Shown: positions 30,564 through 39,668 of the stretch, in pieces
Numbering within the stretch: position 1 is the stretch's first letter
How the letters are laid out: every line of letters starts with the position of its first letter
Source: Acidimicrobiaceae bacterium
Lineage (GTDB): Bacteria; Actinomycetota; Acidimicrobiia; Acidimicrobiales; MedAcidi-G1
Direction: 5' to 3'
NCBI GenBank assembly: GCA_002687745.1
Contig: NZBE01000033.1
Coordinates: 1 to 48,196 of the forward strand
DNA length: 48,196 nt
The notes under the pieces: generated by a model
The model's database searches: none
What the model was told of the DNA's origin: nothing
Seen by the model: only the letters and a program-made list of their open reading frames with translations
Position numbers and translations under genes: made by a program

Positions 30564-31922
30564 TCAGGCCAGGCTCTCGAGAATCGCAGAGACGTCATCG
30601 ATCTCGGTCCGGGGGTTGACGATGCAGAGCCGTAGGGCAGGGGCACCGTCGACCGTGGTTGGCACCACCAGTGCCGACCCGTCCTCCAGAAGCGAACCCG
30701 ACCACGCCGCGTAATCCTCCGCCGTCCAGCCGTTTCGACGGAAGGCCAGGATCGAGAGAGTCGGCTCCATGATCAGCTCAAGGTTGGGCGTTGATTCAAT
30801 GAGGGCGGCGCCGGCACGGGTAACGGCGAGGGTCTTCTCGACTGCCTCTGAGTAGGCGCGTGTGCCGTGGACGGCGAGCGAGAACCAGAACGGGAGTCCC
30901 CGGGGCCTTCGGCTCAGGTGGTGAGCGTAGTCACTGGGGTTCCAGTCGCTGCGTTCGTTGATCGAGTCGAGGTATCCGGCTTGCTGGGTATGTGCGAGCC
31001 TCGCCACCGCTGGGTCCCGGTAGATGAGTGCCGCACAGTCGTAGGGAGCAAACATCCACTTGTGTGGATCCACGATCAGGGAATCACAGTGCTCGATTCC
31101 CTCGAAGGCATGGCGAACCGAAGCCGCTGCAAGGCCGGCTCCGCCGTACGCACCGTCGACGTGGAACCAGAGTGAGTTGGCAGCTGCCACGGAGGCAATC
31201 TCGTCGAGGGCATCGACTGTCCCGAAGTTGGTTGTTCCTGATGTGGCGACCACGGCGAACGCCTCGGTCCCCTCGGGTCGTGCCGCTATGGCTTCGGCCA
31301 CTGCCCCGCCCCGGAGCCTTCTGTCTGAATCGGTCGGGGCCAACAGGACGTCGACGTCCATGACCCGTGCGGCAGAACCTACCGAGGAGTGTGCCCCCTC
31401 TGATGCCACGACAGCCCAGCGGACCGGCTTGTTGTCAGGGCCGCCACGGCGCCTGATGGCGGCATCGCGGGCTGCGACCAGAGCCGACAGGTTTCCCATG
31501 GTCCCACCGGACACGAAGCACCCTCCAGCCTGTTCCGGCATGCCCGCAAGATCCGATATCCACCTCAGGGCCTGGTTCTCCGCGTAGATCGCACCGGATC
31601 CGTCGAACCACCAGGTGGCCGACAGGGCCGACGCACCCACGATGAGGTCGAAGAGAACAGCGGTGTCGGTGGGAGCGCACGGAACCCAGGCCATGTAGCG
31701 GGGGTGGTCGACAGAGATACAGGCCGGTGCCAGGTGGTCGGTGAAGGTCGCGAGGGCGGCGGTCCCGCCCAGGCCCTCCTCGGTAATCGTCTGGCCGACG
31801 GCCTCGGCCAGCTGGTCGACACCAACCGGCCCATCCATCGGTGGTTCCATGCGGATGCGGTCAAGCGCGTACTCGAACACGGACCTTGCCAGCTCGTCTG
31901 TGGACTCGTCGTAATCGTGCAT
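30564..31922 (-). CDS. PLP-dependent group II decarboxylase (aromatic-L-amino-acid/glutamate decarboxylase-like)
   Basis: A fold-type I pyridoxal phosphate enzyme of 452 residues. The PLP lysine is Lys288 in VDPHKWMFAPYDC, the PLP-ring Asp is in WFHVDGAYGG, and the SGGTMGNLSALVAARD segment binds phosphate. The substrate cannot be fixed from sequence: aromatic amino acids are likelier than glutamate from the overall pattern (HPRYMAWVPCAPTDTAVLFD). ATG 31922 is chosen; the open frame continues upstream only because it runs antisense through tRNA-Gly. It stands alone, 85 bp from tig. Confidence 0.85.
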   Translation of the reverse strand: MHDYDESTDELARSVFEYALDRIRMEPPMDGPVGVDQLAEAVGQTITEEGLGGTAALATFTDHLAPACISVDHPRYMAWVPCAPTDTAVLFDLIVGASALSATWWFDGSGAIYAENQALRWISDLAGMPEQAGGCFVSGGTMGNLSALVAARDAAIRRRGGPDNKPVRWAVVASEGAHSSVGSAARVMDVDVLLAPTDSDRRLRGGAVAEAIAARPEGTEAFAVVATSGTTNFGTVDALDEIASVAAANSLWFHVDGAYGGAGLAAASVRHAFEGIEHCDSLIVDPHKWMFAPYDCAALIYRDPAVARLAHTQQAGYLDSINERSDWNPSDYAHHLSRRPRGLPFWFSLAVHGTRAYSEAVEKTLAVTRAGAALIESTPNLELIMEPTLSILAFRRNGWTAEDYAAWSGSLLEDGSALVVPTTVDGAPALRLCIVNPRTEIDDVSAILESLA

Positions 31923-32011
31923 CCCCACTGGTGCCACCTCCCGGCAGGAGGCTACGTGGCGGTTTCCCCGGCGGCTCACCGGTGGTGGGCTCCGATACGC
32001 TCTTTCCCGCC

Positions 32012-32083
32012 GCGGGTGTAGTTCAACGGCTAGAACCTCAGCCTTCCAAGCTGATGATGAGGGTTCGATTCCCTTCACCCGCT
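32012..32083 (+). tRNA. tRNA-Gly (anticodon TCC)
   Basis: The acceptor stem pairs GCGGGTG (32012-32018) with CACCCGC (32076-32082). The anticodon stem TCAGC/GCTGA closes the loop CTTCCAA with TCC in the anticodon position. The T arm is GGTTCGATT-like. CCA is not encoded. It lies between two divergent protein genes. Confidence 0.95.
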
Positions 32084-32111
32084 CATTTCCGGCCGGCTGC
32101 CAGTGGCGGCG

Positions 32112-32142
32112 TGGACAGGTTGCAGGCTGGCTCCCCTATCCT
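32112..32142 (+). promoter_or_regulatory. Predicted leaderless promoter of the phosphodiesterase gene
   Basis: TGGACA (32112-32117, 5 of 6 matches to TTGACA), a 19-bp spacer, and TATCCT (32137-32142), followed by exactly 7 nt and GTG 32150. This also argues for GTG 32150 as the start codon. Confidence 0.55.
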
Positions 32143-32149
32143 CGTTCTC

Positions 32150-32995
32150 GTGCTGATCGCCCAGATCTCCGACTGCCACATCCGCGACAACGTCGGCATG
32201 TTCGGTGGTCTCGTGGACACCTCTGAGACCCTTGCCCGGGTCGTGGACCACCTGAACGGCCTGAACCCTGCGCCCGACGTCGTCCTGGCGACGGGAGACC
32301 TCACCGACGACGGCACCGAGATCCAGTACTCGATGTTTCTGGACCTTGTGGCCGGGCTGGAGATTCCACTGCTGCCGCTGCCCGGCAACCACGACGTCTG
32401 GGATGCCTTCCGCTCGGCCTTTGCCGACCGGCTCCCTGCCACGATCGCGGAAGGACACTGCAGCTACGTGGTCGATTCCCATCCGGTGAGGCTCGTCGGG
32501 TTGGACACCCTCATTCCGGGCCGGCACGACGGGCGTTTCCACGAAGGCCACGAGGAGTGGCTCGACGCCGTACTGCAGGTGCAACCCGACAGGCCGACGC
32601 TCGTGTTCACCCACTTTCCACCGTTCACATCGGGCCTCACGTTCATGGACCTCGCGGGTCTTGACGGCGCAGACCGCCTGAGAAGCGTGCTGGAGCGCCA
32701 TCCCCAGGTGAAGCTCCTCGTCGCGGGCCACATCCACCGACCCATCCAGACGACCATCGGCTCGACTCTGGTCTCGGTGTGTCCCTCAACCGGCAACCAG
32801 CTGGGCCTCGAGCTTGACCCGATGAGCGGGTCGGCGGTCGACGAGCCTCCCGCCTATCAGCTGCACTGCTGGGACGGCGACCGTTTCGTAACCCACACGG
32901 CAACCATGTGGGAGGGAAGGCGGATGGACCTGTCTGACTTCATCGCCGACGTCCACCGCCGTGCGGCTACCGGAGAGGGTTCACCCAGGTCCTGA
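32150..32995 (+). CDS. Calcineurin-type metallophosphoesterase, CpdA (3',5'-cAMP phosphodiesterase)-like
   Basis: The 281-residue protein shows the class III cyclic nucleotide phosphodiesterase set of metal ligands in order: QISDCHI (D-x-H), VVLATGDLTDDG, LPGNHDVWD, FTHFPP and VAGHIHRP. It would hydrolyse cAMP or a related phosphodiester. The start GTG 32150 is supported by the -10 box 7 nt before it; the reading frame upstream runs through tRNA-Gly and is not coding. Convergent with the RamB-like gene with 12 bp between stops. cAMP control of the nearby glyoxylate genes is a possible link but only an inference. Confidence 0.85.
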   Translation: MLIAQISDCHIRDNVGMFGGLVDTSETLARVVDHLNGLNPAPDVVLATGDLTDDGTEIQYSMFLDLVAGLEIPLLPLPGNHDVWDAFRSAFADRLPATIAEGHCSYVVDSHPVRLVGLDTLIPGRHDGRFHEGHEEWLDAVLQVQPDRPTLVFTHFPPFTSGLTFMDLAGLDGADRLRSVLERHPQVKLLVAGHIHRPIQTTIGSTLVSVCPSTGNQLGLELDPMSGSAVDEPPAYQLHCWDGDRFVTHTATMWEGRRMDLSDFIADVHRRAATGEGSPRS

Positions 32996-33007
32996 CGCTG
33001 GCGTCGG

Positions 33008-34486
33008 TCAGTCGGTTCCGGCCTGGCGGTCAAGGAACCGGTAGACGTTGAGAAGGTCGATGCCGGGGAACGGTGTGAACTCCTGGCTGGCCGGCGGCAG
33101 CGCCGCCAGCACGAAGCTGCGCTCAGCCGCCGAGGGCCAGGCGACACCATCCCAGCGCCCGAGAATGTCGGGGTCCGGCAGATCGTCGTCGGTGCGGACA
33201 CTGACCCTCCTCAGGGTCTCTCCCCCCCTGAACCACCTGGAGTCGCCTGCACGGCAACCGAGGGTGACCGCGTAGGGGGTGCGCTCGGTGGCATTTTCGA
33301 TGTAGGAGACACACCAGAACTCGCCGACCTCGGTGCTCGTGAACTGGTAGTGGAGGATCTCGGATCCGCTCCATGCCTGACGTGCGCCCCAGCGCCTGCC
33401 GAGCCGGGCCCCCTCGAGAGCGCCGTCGGGGTCGCAGGGAAACTGGATGCCGTCGTTTTCGTAGGCCTTGGTGATGGTGCCCTCAGGGTCGGTTCGCAGG
33501 AAGTGGACGGGAATGTCCAACTTGGCAGTAGCCAGGTTGGTGAACCTGTGGGCCGCCATCTCGTAGGACACGTAGTACCGCTCCTTGAGGTCCTCGATGG
33601 AGAGGTCGTGGTCGGCCTTGGCCGACTCGAGAAAGCCCAGTGCCGCCTCCTGGGGGACCAGCACGGCGGCGGCGAAGTAGTTGGACTCGATGCGCTGTCG
33701 GAGATAGCCCTCGAAGTCGGTCGTCTCGGCATGTTCCAGGACGAAGTGTCCGAGCGTCTGGAGGACGACCGATCTGGCAGCCCGTACGGTCAGGTCGTCG
33801 CGCTGGGGAATGTAGATGATCCGTTGACGGGTGTCGGTAACTGAGCGTGCCGTCCTGGGCATTCCCTTGACGCGTTCAACCGTGAACCCGTAATGGGTTG
33901 CGAGATCGGTGAGGTTCTTTTCTGACGGTGGACCCTCGCCGGCGTATCCGACGGCGCTGAGACCCCCGGCGGCCAGCTCTTCGATCCCGGCGAAGTAGTT
34001 GTCCCTCGCCCGCATCTCGGTACGCAGTGCCAGGTTGGCGCTACGGGCCCGGTCGCCGGCCTGCAGGTTGGCAAGGCCTGTCTTGGTCACGGCCAGCCCG
34101 GGGAGGGCTGCGTAGAGGCCTACGATTGCCTCGAGGGCGTCATCGTCGAGGCGGGCTCCGGCCCTGACCTCGGGCAGGTCGAGGGCGGTTCGCCAGTCGC
34201 CGGCCTGGTGGCGTGCAAGGTCTATTTCGAGGCCCGCCCGCCGGCTCGGTGGCGTCGGATCGAGGAGGGCTGCAGTTGTACACCCGAGTGCGTTGGCGAG
34301 CCGGGCCAGCACACCCAGCTTGGGTTCGATGCGGCCGTTCTCGACCTGGGAGAGATACGAGGCGGGGCGGCCGATCAGGTCACCCAACCCGGAAAGGGTG
34401 AGCCCGGCCGTTCGCCGCTGGTGGCGTAGGCGGTGGCCGAGCACGACGGGGTCGTAGTTGCGGGCGACAGGTCTGGTCTCAGGCAT
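33008..34486 (-). CDS. ramB: RamB-like XRE/ImmA-family regulator of acetate/glyoxylate metabolism
   Basis: A 492-residue regulator. An XRE helix-turn-helix occupies about 12-70 ([33 protein letters not shown]-type). The central ImmA/IrrE-like segment around residues 265-310 has the usual HExxH reduced to QTLGH. The C-terminal DUF2083-type domain is found in RamB/ScfR proteins that sense acyl-CoA or redox state. In Corynebacterium and Mycobacterium, RamB controls isocitrate lyase and malate synthase genes. Here aceB diverges from it and aceA follows, which supports the same job. ATG 34486 has GGAG 8 nt upstream. Family strong; exact orthology likely but unproven. Confidence 0.8.
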   Translation of the reverse strand: MPETRPVARNYDPVVLGHRLRHQRRTAGLTLSGLGDLIGRPASYLSQVENGRIEPKLGVLARLANALGCTTAALLDPTPPSRRAGLEIDLARHQAGDWRTALDLPEVRAGARLDDDALEAIVGLYAALPGLAVTKTGLANLQAGDRARSANLALRTEMRARDNYFAGIEELAAGGLSAVGYAGEGPPSEKNLTDLATHYGFTVERVKGMPRTARSVTDTRQRIIYIPQRDDLTVRAARSVVLQTLGHFVLEHAETTDFEGYLRQRIESNYFAAAVLVPQEAALGFLESAKADHDLSIEDLKERYYVSYEMAAHRFTNLATAKLDIPVHFLRTDPEGTITKAYENDGIQFPCDPDGALEGARLGRRWGARQAWSGSEILHYQFTSTEVGEFWCVSYIENATERTPYAVTLGCRAGDSRWFRGGETLRRVSVRTDDDLPDPDILGRWDGVAWPSAAERSFVLAALPPASQEFTPFPGIDLLNVYRFLDRQAGTD

Positions 34487-34557
34487 GCTGTAACTCCGAG
34501 GCTGGCTGGCCACTGTCTGTGGGTCCACCTGGGTGTGAGCCACGCTATCTGAAAAGA

Positions 34558-34644
34558 CCGAATATCTCCAGATTTTCCGAATCAGGAACATCTGTTGCGA
34601 ACTTCACCTCCTCTCAGGAAGACTCTTGTCCGAAAATTGGCGAA
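34558..34644. promoter_or_regulatory. Cluster of (C/G)CGAA repeats in the ramB-aceB intergenic region
   Basis: CCGAA occurs at 34558, 34577 and 34630, and GCGAA at 34597 and 34640, all in the same orientation. Start-to-start spacings are 19, 20, 33 and 10 bp. The TTGCGAA copy (34595-34601) resembles the TTTGCAAA core reported for RamB. These are candidate operators for autoregulation and aceB control. Confidence 0.45.
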
Positions 34645-34680
34645 TACTCGTGCCAACGAGGCTTTCTAGGGGGCTTGCTT

Positions 34681-36306
34681 GTGGTTGAAGGACCGGTGGT
34701 TGACGGATCAGTGGACGACACGCCGATCCCTGACGGGGTACAGGTCAGCGACCACCCTCGGCTCGTAGATGTCTTCACCCCGGAGGCAACTGCATTCGTA
34801 GCCGACCTGGTGAGAACCTTTCGCGATCGACGCAGCCGACTGCTGGAGAACCGTCGCCTCCGCCAGGTTGCCCTGGACGCCGGTCACCGGCCGGACTTCC
34901 TCCCCGAGACCGCTGAGGTCAGAAACGGCAACTGGAGCGTTGCGCCACCGCCGAAGGACCTGCTGGACAGGCGCGTGGAGATCACCGGCCCGACCGACCG
35001 GAAGATGATGATCAACGCCCTCAACTCCGGGGCACGGGTCTTCATGGCGGACCTGGAGGACTCCACCAGCCCTACATGGGACAACGTGGTCGAGGGCCAG
35101 GTGAACCTCCACGATGCGACCCGCCGGGACCTCGACCTGAGGACCGGGGGCAGGGAGTACAGCCTCAACGACGACATCGCCACCCTCATGGTCCGGCCCC
35201 GCGGCTGGCACCTCGACGAGGCCCATGTCGTCGTCGACGGGCGTGCCGCCCCGGCCAGCCTCGTGGACTTCGGCCTGGCCTTCTTCCACAATGCACGTGA
35301 GGCACTGGACCGCGGCACAGGCCCATACTTCTACCTTCCGAAGCTGGAGGGTCACCTGGAGGCACGCCTCTGGAACGACGTGTTCTGCCACGCCCAGGAC
35401 GCCCTGGGCATTCCGCGGGGGTCTGTCAGGGCGACGGTGCTGATCGAGACGATCCTTGCCGCCTTCGAGATGGACGAGATCCTGTTCGAGTTGAGGGATC
35501 ACTCAGCCGGCCTGAATGCGGGGCGCTGGGACTACATCTTCAGCGTTGCAAAGAAGTTCGCCAACGACCCCGGGTTCGTGCTCCCCGACCGCTCCGACGT
35601 GACCATGACCGTTCCCTTCATGAGGGCATACACGGAGCTGATGGTGTCGACCTGCCACAGGCGTGAGGCCCATGCCATCGGTGGGATGGCAGCGTTCATC
35701 CCCAACCGCCGTGATCCGGAGGTGACAGCTCAGGCACTCAGCAAGGTCACCGAGGACAAGCGCCGGGAGGCACACGACGGCTGTGACGGAACATGGGTCG
35801 CCCACCCCGACCTTATTGCCGTGGCAAGAACCGAGTTCGACGCCGTCCTCGGCAAGCGGCCCAACCAGATCGACCGACAACGGCCAGACGTGTCCGTCAC
35901 TGCCGACAACCTGCTCTGCGTCGACCTGACGGGTGGTGCCGTGACAACCGGCGGCCTGGAAACGAACGTCTACGTGGGGCTCCAGTACCTGGCCTCCTGG
36001 TTGGCCGGCACGGGCGCTGCCGCCATCAGGAACCTGATGGAGGACGCTGCCACGGCTGAGATCAGCAGGGCCCAGGTCTGGCAGTGGATCCGCCACGGCT
36101 CCCAGCTCGAGGATGGGCGAACCGTCACGCCGGACCTCGTGAGGGACGTCATCGACACCCAGATGGCGGTAATCGCCGAGGACCTCGACCCTGACACATA
36201 CCACGACCTTCCGTTTGACAAGGCACGCACTGTCTTTGAACAGGTGGCCCTTGCAGGGGAATTCACCGAGTTCCTCACCCTGCCCGCATACGAGTTGCTG
36301 GACTGA
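34681..36306 (+). CDS. aceB: Malate synthase A
   Basis: Malate synthase condenses glyoxylate with acetyl-CoA in the glyoxylate shunt. The 541-residue form matches the A isoform: [87 protein letters not shown], and the late [18 protein letters not shown]-like segment. I chose GTG 34681 because AGGGGG lies 7 nt upstream and the resulting length is typical; the frame is open further upstream into the control region. aceA follows 117 bp downstream in the same direction, so they form one pathway unit under the divergent RamB-like regulator. Confidence 0.95.
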   Translation: MVEGPVVDGSVDDTPIPDGVQVSDHPRLVDVFTPEATAFVADLVRTFRDRRSRLLENRRLRQVALDAGHRPDFLPETAEVRNGNWSVAPPPKDLLDRRVEITGPTDRKMMINALNSGARVFMADLEDSTSPTWDNVVEGQVNLHDATRRDLDLRTGGREYSLNDDIATLMVRPRGWHLDEAHVVVDGRAAPASLVDFGLAFFHNAREALDRGTGPYFYLPKLEGHLEARLWNDVFCHAQDALGIPRGSVRATVLIETILAAFEMDEILFELRDHSAGLNAGRWDYIFSVAKKFANDPGFVLPDRSDVTMTVPFMRAYTELMVSTCHRREAHAIGGMAAFIPNRRDPEVTAQALSKVTEDKRREAHDGCDGTWVAHPDLIAVARTEFDAVLGKRPNQIDRQRPDVSVTADNLLCVDLTGGAVTTGGLETNVYVGLQYLASWLAGTGAAAIRNLMEDAATAEISRAQVWQWIRHGSQLEDGRTVTPDLVRDVIDTQMAVIAEDLDPDTYHDLPFDKARTVFEQVALAGEFTEFLTLPAYELLD

Positions 36307-36423
36307 GGGTCTACCCGGCTCGGCATCGACCACACCCGATAACAGCGACCCGGCCTACACGAGAACAACAACTGGATGCTCGCCCTCCGGCGGGACACCA
36401 GACCGAAACAAGGAGAACATCAC

Positions 36424-37710
36424 ATGCGAGACAGCTTCCAGCAGCAGGTCGAGGACCTGGAGAAGGAGTGGGCCCAGAACCCCCGCTGGGAAGGGACGGT
36501 TCGCGACTACAGCGCAACCGACGTGGTGCGCCTGCGCGGTTCATACCTGCCGGCGTGTTCGCTGGCCCGCCACGGTTCGGAACAGCTGTGGGGGCAACTG
36601 CACGACATGGACTACGTGCACGCGCTCGGGGCCATGAGCGGTGGCCAGGCAATCCAGTACGTCAAGGGCGGCCTCCCTGCTCTCTACCTGTCCGGCTGGC
36701 AGGTTGCCGGCGATGCCAACACCGCCGGCCACGTGTACCCCGACCAGAGCCTCTACCCGGTCAACTCGGTACCCACCCTCGTCGAACGCCTCAACAACGC
36801 CCTCAGGCGTGCCGACCAGATCGAGTGGTACGAAAACGACGGCGAGGTGCTGCGCGACTGGCTGGTTCCGATCGTGGCAGACGGCGAGGCCGGCTTCGGC
36901 GGCGCCCTGAACGTCTACGAGTTGATGAAGCGCATGCTGCGCGCCGGGGCTGCCGGCGTCCACTTCGAGGACCAGTTGGCATCTGAGAAGAAGTGCGGCC
37001 ACATGGGCGGCAAGGTTCTCATCCCGACCCAGCAGCATGTCCGCACCCTCACCGCGGCCCGCCTGGCCGCCGACGTGCTGGGTGTTCCGTCAATCCTGAT
37101 TGCACGCACCGACGCCCTGGCGGCAACGCTCATAACGAGCGATGTCGACGAACGCGACCGTCCGTTCCTGACCGGTGGCCGCACCGCCGAGGGGTTCTTC
37201 GACACTGAGCCCGGGATGGCCACACCGATCGCACGGGGCCTCGCCTACGCCCCCTACTGCGACCTCATCTGGTGTGAAACCGGAACCCCCGACCTGGACC
37301 AGGCCCGCGAGTTTGCCGATGCCATCCACGCAGAGTTCCCGGACAAGATGCTGGCCTACAACTGCTCGCCATCGTTCAACTGGAAGGGTGCCCTTGACGA
37401 CTCCACCATCGCCACCTTCCAGAAGGAACTGGGTGCCATGGGCTACAAGTTCCAGTTCATAACGCTTGCCGGCTGGCATGCACTGAACGCCTCGGCGTTC
37501 GAACTGGCCCGCGGCTATTCCGAGAGCGACATGACCGCATACGTGGACCTGCAGCAGAGCGAGTTCGCCATGGAGGACGACGGTTACACGGCCACCCGCC
37601 ACCAGCGCGAGGTAGGAGCCGGCTACTTCGACCAGGTTGCGACGGTCATCTCAGGTGGTTCGGCGTCGACTCTGGCCATCACGGGGTCAACGGAGGAGGA
37701 GCAGTTCTAG
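36424..37710 (+). CDS. aceA: Isocitrate lyase
   Basis: Splits isocitrate to succinate and glyoxylate. The 428-residue protein has the catalytic Cys191 in KKCGHMGGK, the [15 protein letters not shown] segment, DGEAGFGG and [12 protein letters not shown] 36424 has a good AAGGAG ribosome site about 9 nt upstream; an in-frame ATG at 36376 is rejected. Together with aceB it completes the glyoxylate bypass for growth on acetate or fatty acids. A GC-rich hairpin lies 20 bp after its stop. Confidence 0.97.
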   Translation: MRDSFQQQVEDLEKEWAQNPRWEGTVRDYSATDVVRLRGSYLPACSLARHGSEQLWGQLHDMDYVHALGAMSGGQAIQYVKGGLPALYLSGWQVAGDANTAGHVYPDQSLYPVNSVPTLVERLNNALRRADQIEWYENDGEVLRDWLVPIVADGEAGFGGALNVYELMKRMLRAGAAGVHFEDQLASEKKCGHMGGKVLIPTQQHVRTLTAARLAADVLGVPSILIARTDALAATLITSDVDERDRPFLTGGRTAEGFFDTEPGMATPIARGLAYAPYCDLIWCETGTPDLDQAREFADAIHAEFPDKMLAYNCSPSFNWKGALDDSTIATFQKELGAMGYKFQFITLAGWHALNASAFELARGYSESDMTAYVDLQQSEFAMEDDGYTATRHQREVGAGYFDQVATVISGGSASTLAITGSTEEEQF

Positions 37711-37731
37711 GACTGCCGCCCCTACCGGAGG

Positions 37732-37756
37732 CGCCCAGCGGGAACGCCCCTGGGCG
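37732..37756 (+). terminator. Hairpin after aceA
   Basis: CGCCCAG (37732-37738) pairs with CTGGGCG (37750-37756) around an 11-nt loop. There is no T-run, so termination is only a possibility. Confidence 0.35.
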
Positions 37757-37806
37757 ACGATTCCCGGCAACTACCGAGGATCGTTACGCGATCCCTGTCC
37801 CTGCTC

Positions 37807-37812
37807 TACGGT
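37807..37812 (+). promoter_or_regulatory. Predicted leaderless -10 box for the amidase gene
   Basis: TACGGT ends 6 nt before GTG 37819. No convincing -35 is seen 17-18 bp upstream. Confidence 0.4.
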
Positions 37813-37818
37813 CTCGCC

Positions 37819-39078
37819 GTGATCACGTTGATGTTTCGACGCGGCTGGCCGTTCCCGGTGGCAGCCCTGCTGGTGCTGGCCCTGACCGCGGTCGGCGCGT
37901 CTGCCGACGAGGTCGCCGGCGACGCTGACCCGGCCACGCAGCCCCTGGGGGTGGTCATGCTCGACGGCATTGCCTTCCCCGTCGTTGAGGAGCACCCCGT
38001 CGCTCCGATCGTGACTACACCGTGTGCCAACCAGATCCGCCTGATGGCAGGCACCAGGCTCGACACGGTCGACATAGTGATCGACCCCGGCCACGGCGGT
38101 CCGGAGACGGGCTCGGTTGGCGCCAATCGGCTCTACGAACGGGACCTGAACCTCGAGGTTGCACTGCTCACCGAACAGGAACTGAACGATCTCGGGTATT
38201 CGGTAACGCTTACCCGGCGGACCGACCTGCACATGCCGATCCGCCAGCGGACCGCCATTGCCAGAGCCCTGGAACCGCGGGTGTTCATCTCGATACACCA
38301 CAACGGCGGTGCCGTGCGCCCATCCGACGATCCGGGCACCGAGACCTTCCACCAGATCAACAACCCCGACTCCAGACGCCTCGCGGGGATCCTCTACGAG
38401 GAACTCCAGGAGACCTTCTCCGCCTACGACGTCGAGTGGGTCGACACCGTCCACCAGGGGGCATCCTCACGCCTGCGGGCAGCGGGAGAAGACGCCTACG
38501 GGGTGCTGCGCCTGGCACCCGAGGTGACCTCGGTGATAACCGAGGCCCTCTACATGTCCAACCCACCCGAGTCCAGGCTGATGGCCGACCCGGAGGTAAA
38601 GGCCGCTGAGGCCGCCGCCCTTGCCCGGGGCATCCACCGCTACCTGACAACCGACGACCCGGGGTCCGGGTTCCGGAAGTCCTTCATTGACCCGGCCATG
38701 ACGGGCACCGGCACCGGAGTTGGGTGTGTGGACCCCGACTACCCCAGTTGGGCCGAGGTCTCCACGGGCTACACCGAAGCCGAACACGAGGCCCTCGTCG
38801 CAGCCGCCGACCGCCTCGGCAGATCACCCGACTGGGTGCAGCGCTTCGGGGTACGCACCCTCGACTTCTTCAGCCGCCTGGACCGACGAGCCTCGGATGT
38901 GTCCAGTCCGTCGCTGCACACACCTGACGTATCCGGAAGCGTGGTGGTCACTTCGTCGTGGACGGGCAGTGAGCGCGAGGTACTGCGACGCGTGGCTGAG
39001 CTCTACGGGGTCACCGAGGCCGAGGCCCAGAAGCTGGGCGCCGAGCTCATGGTGGTGCTGGCAACAAGGCTGAAGTAG
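37819..39078 (+). CDS. N-acetylmuramoyl-L-alanine amidase (Amidase_3) with signal peptide
   Basis: A secreted zinc amidase of 419 residues. A signal peptide lies at about 8-28 (WPFPVAALLVLALTAVGASA). The Amidase_3 domain from about 72 to 280 shows IDPGHGGPETG (first zinc His), YERDLNLEVAL, FISIHHNGG, and a later E in VITEALYMSNP. It cleaves the amide between MurNAc and the peptide stem. The remaining 130 residues contain a repeated-looking region ending in VAELYGVTEAEAQKLGAEL and may bind cell wall. GTG 37819 is supported by TACGGT upstream. Convergent with arfB. Confidence 0.9.
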   Translation: MITLMFRRGWPFPVAALLVLALTAVGASADEVAGDADPATQPLGVVMLDGIAFPVVEEHPVAPIVTTPCANQIRLMAGTRLDTVDIVIDPGHGGPETGSVGANRLYERDLNLEVALLTEQELNDLGYSVTLTRRTDLHMPIRQRTAIARALEPRVFISIHHNGGAVRPSDDPGTETFHQINNPDSRRLAGILYEELQETFSAYDVEWVDTVHQGASSRLRAAGEDAYGVLRLAPEVTSVITEALYMSNPPESRLMADPEVKAAEAAALARGIHRYLTTDDPGSGFRKSFIDPAMTGTGTGVGCVDPDYPSWAEVSTGYTEAEHEALVAAADRLGRSPDWVQRFGVRTLDFFSRLDRRASDVSSPSLHTPDVSGSVVVTSSWTGSEREVLRRVAELYGVTEAEAQKLGAELMVVLATRLK

Positions 39079-39147
39079 CTGTTTCAGCCGAAACGGTTAC
39101 CCGAGACAACGTCTTCGCCACCAACGTCATTGCCACCAACGTCGCCG

Positions 39148-39172
39148 TGCTGGGGGAGCAACTCCCCCAGCA
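39148..39172. terminator. Bidirectional hairpin between the amidase gene and arfB
   Basis: An 11-bp perfect stem (39148-39158 with 39162-39172; GCTGGGGGAG/CTCCCCCAGC core) closes a CAA loop. It sits between convergent genes and could end transcription from both sides. No T-run follows. A weaker GTTTC/GAAAC stem-loop lies at 39081-39094. Confidence 0.5.
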
Positions 39173-39205
39173 GGTCCACGTGATGGACCTAGAGGGAACC
39201 GCGGC

Positions 39206-39631
39206 TCACTCGTCGCTCCAACTACCCCTTCGCTCGGACTTGCGCCGGCCCCGCTGGCGCTTGGCCCGCAGCCGTCGCTCCACGGCTCCCCTGCCGGGTC
39301 GGGTCGGTCGCCGCTCCCGCCGGGTCTCGCGTGCCTCCTGCATCCGCACCTCGAGCATGTCGAGCGCCCGGTGCCTGTTGCGGGTCTGTGACCTGCTGGC
39401 GTCAACGACCACCCGCATGGTCGGGCCCAACTTCCCTGTCAGGAGTTCTCTGACCTCGTCGTCGATTCCACGCGCTGAAGTGAGGTCGAGTTCGGCCTCG
39501 ACCCGGGAGTTCACCCGGTTGGCGTGCTGGCCACCCGGCCCGCCCGACGGCCCGAAGCGCCATGCGACCTCTGATGCCGGAACCCTGCAACCCGGACCGG
39601 CCGAGAGGACCCGATCGTCTGGCCGTGACAT
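39206..39631 (-). CDS. arfB: Peptidyl-tRNA hydrolase ArfB-like ribosome rescue factor
   Basis: A 141-residue class-I release-factor-like protein with the catalytic GGQ at residues 33-35 in SGGPGGQHANRVNSRVE. A basic C-terminal tail (RRLRAKRQRGRRKSERR) enters the empty mRNA channel of stalled ribosomes. It lacks codon-recognition domains, so it is the rescue factor rather than RF1/RF2. It lies between the amidase and the HNH-DUF222 gene. Confidence 0.92.
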   Translation of the reverse strand: MSRPDDRVLSAGPGCRVPASEVAWRFGPSGGPGGQHANRVNSRVEAELDLTSARGIDDEVRELLTGKLGPTMRVVVDASRSQTRNRHRALDMLEVRMQEARETRRERRPTRPGRGAVERRLRAKRQRGRRKSERRGSWSDE

Positions 39632-39668
39632 GGCCCAAGGGTAGGCGTGCGACCAGGTTGGGGCGGGT

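Noticed and set aside
31841-32149. Upstream open extension of the phosphodiesterase gene
   Set aside because: It passes through tRNA-Gly and has no family similarity; a promoter sits just before GTG 32150.
32992-33011. Nested CTGAC/GTCAG inverted repeat between convergent genes
   Set aside because: It overlaps both stop regions, has almost no loop and no T-run; too weak to call a terminator.
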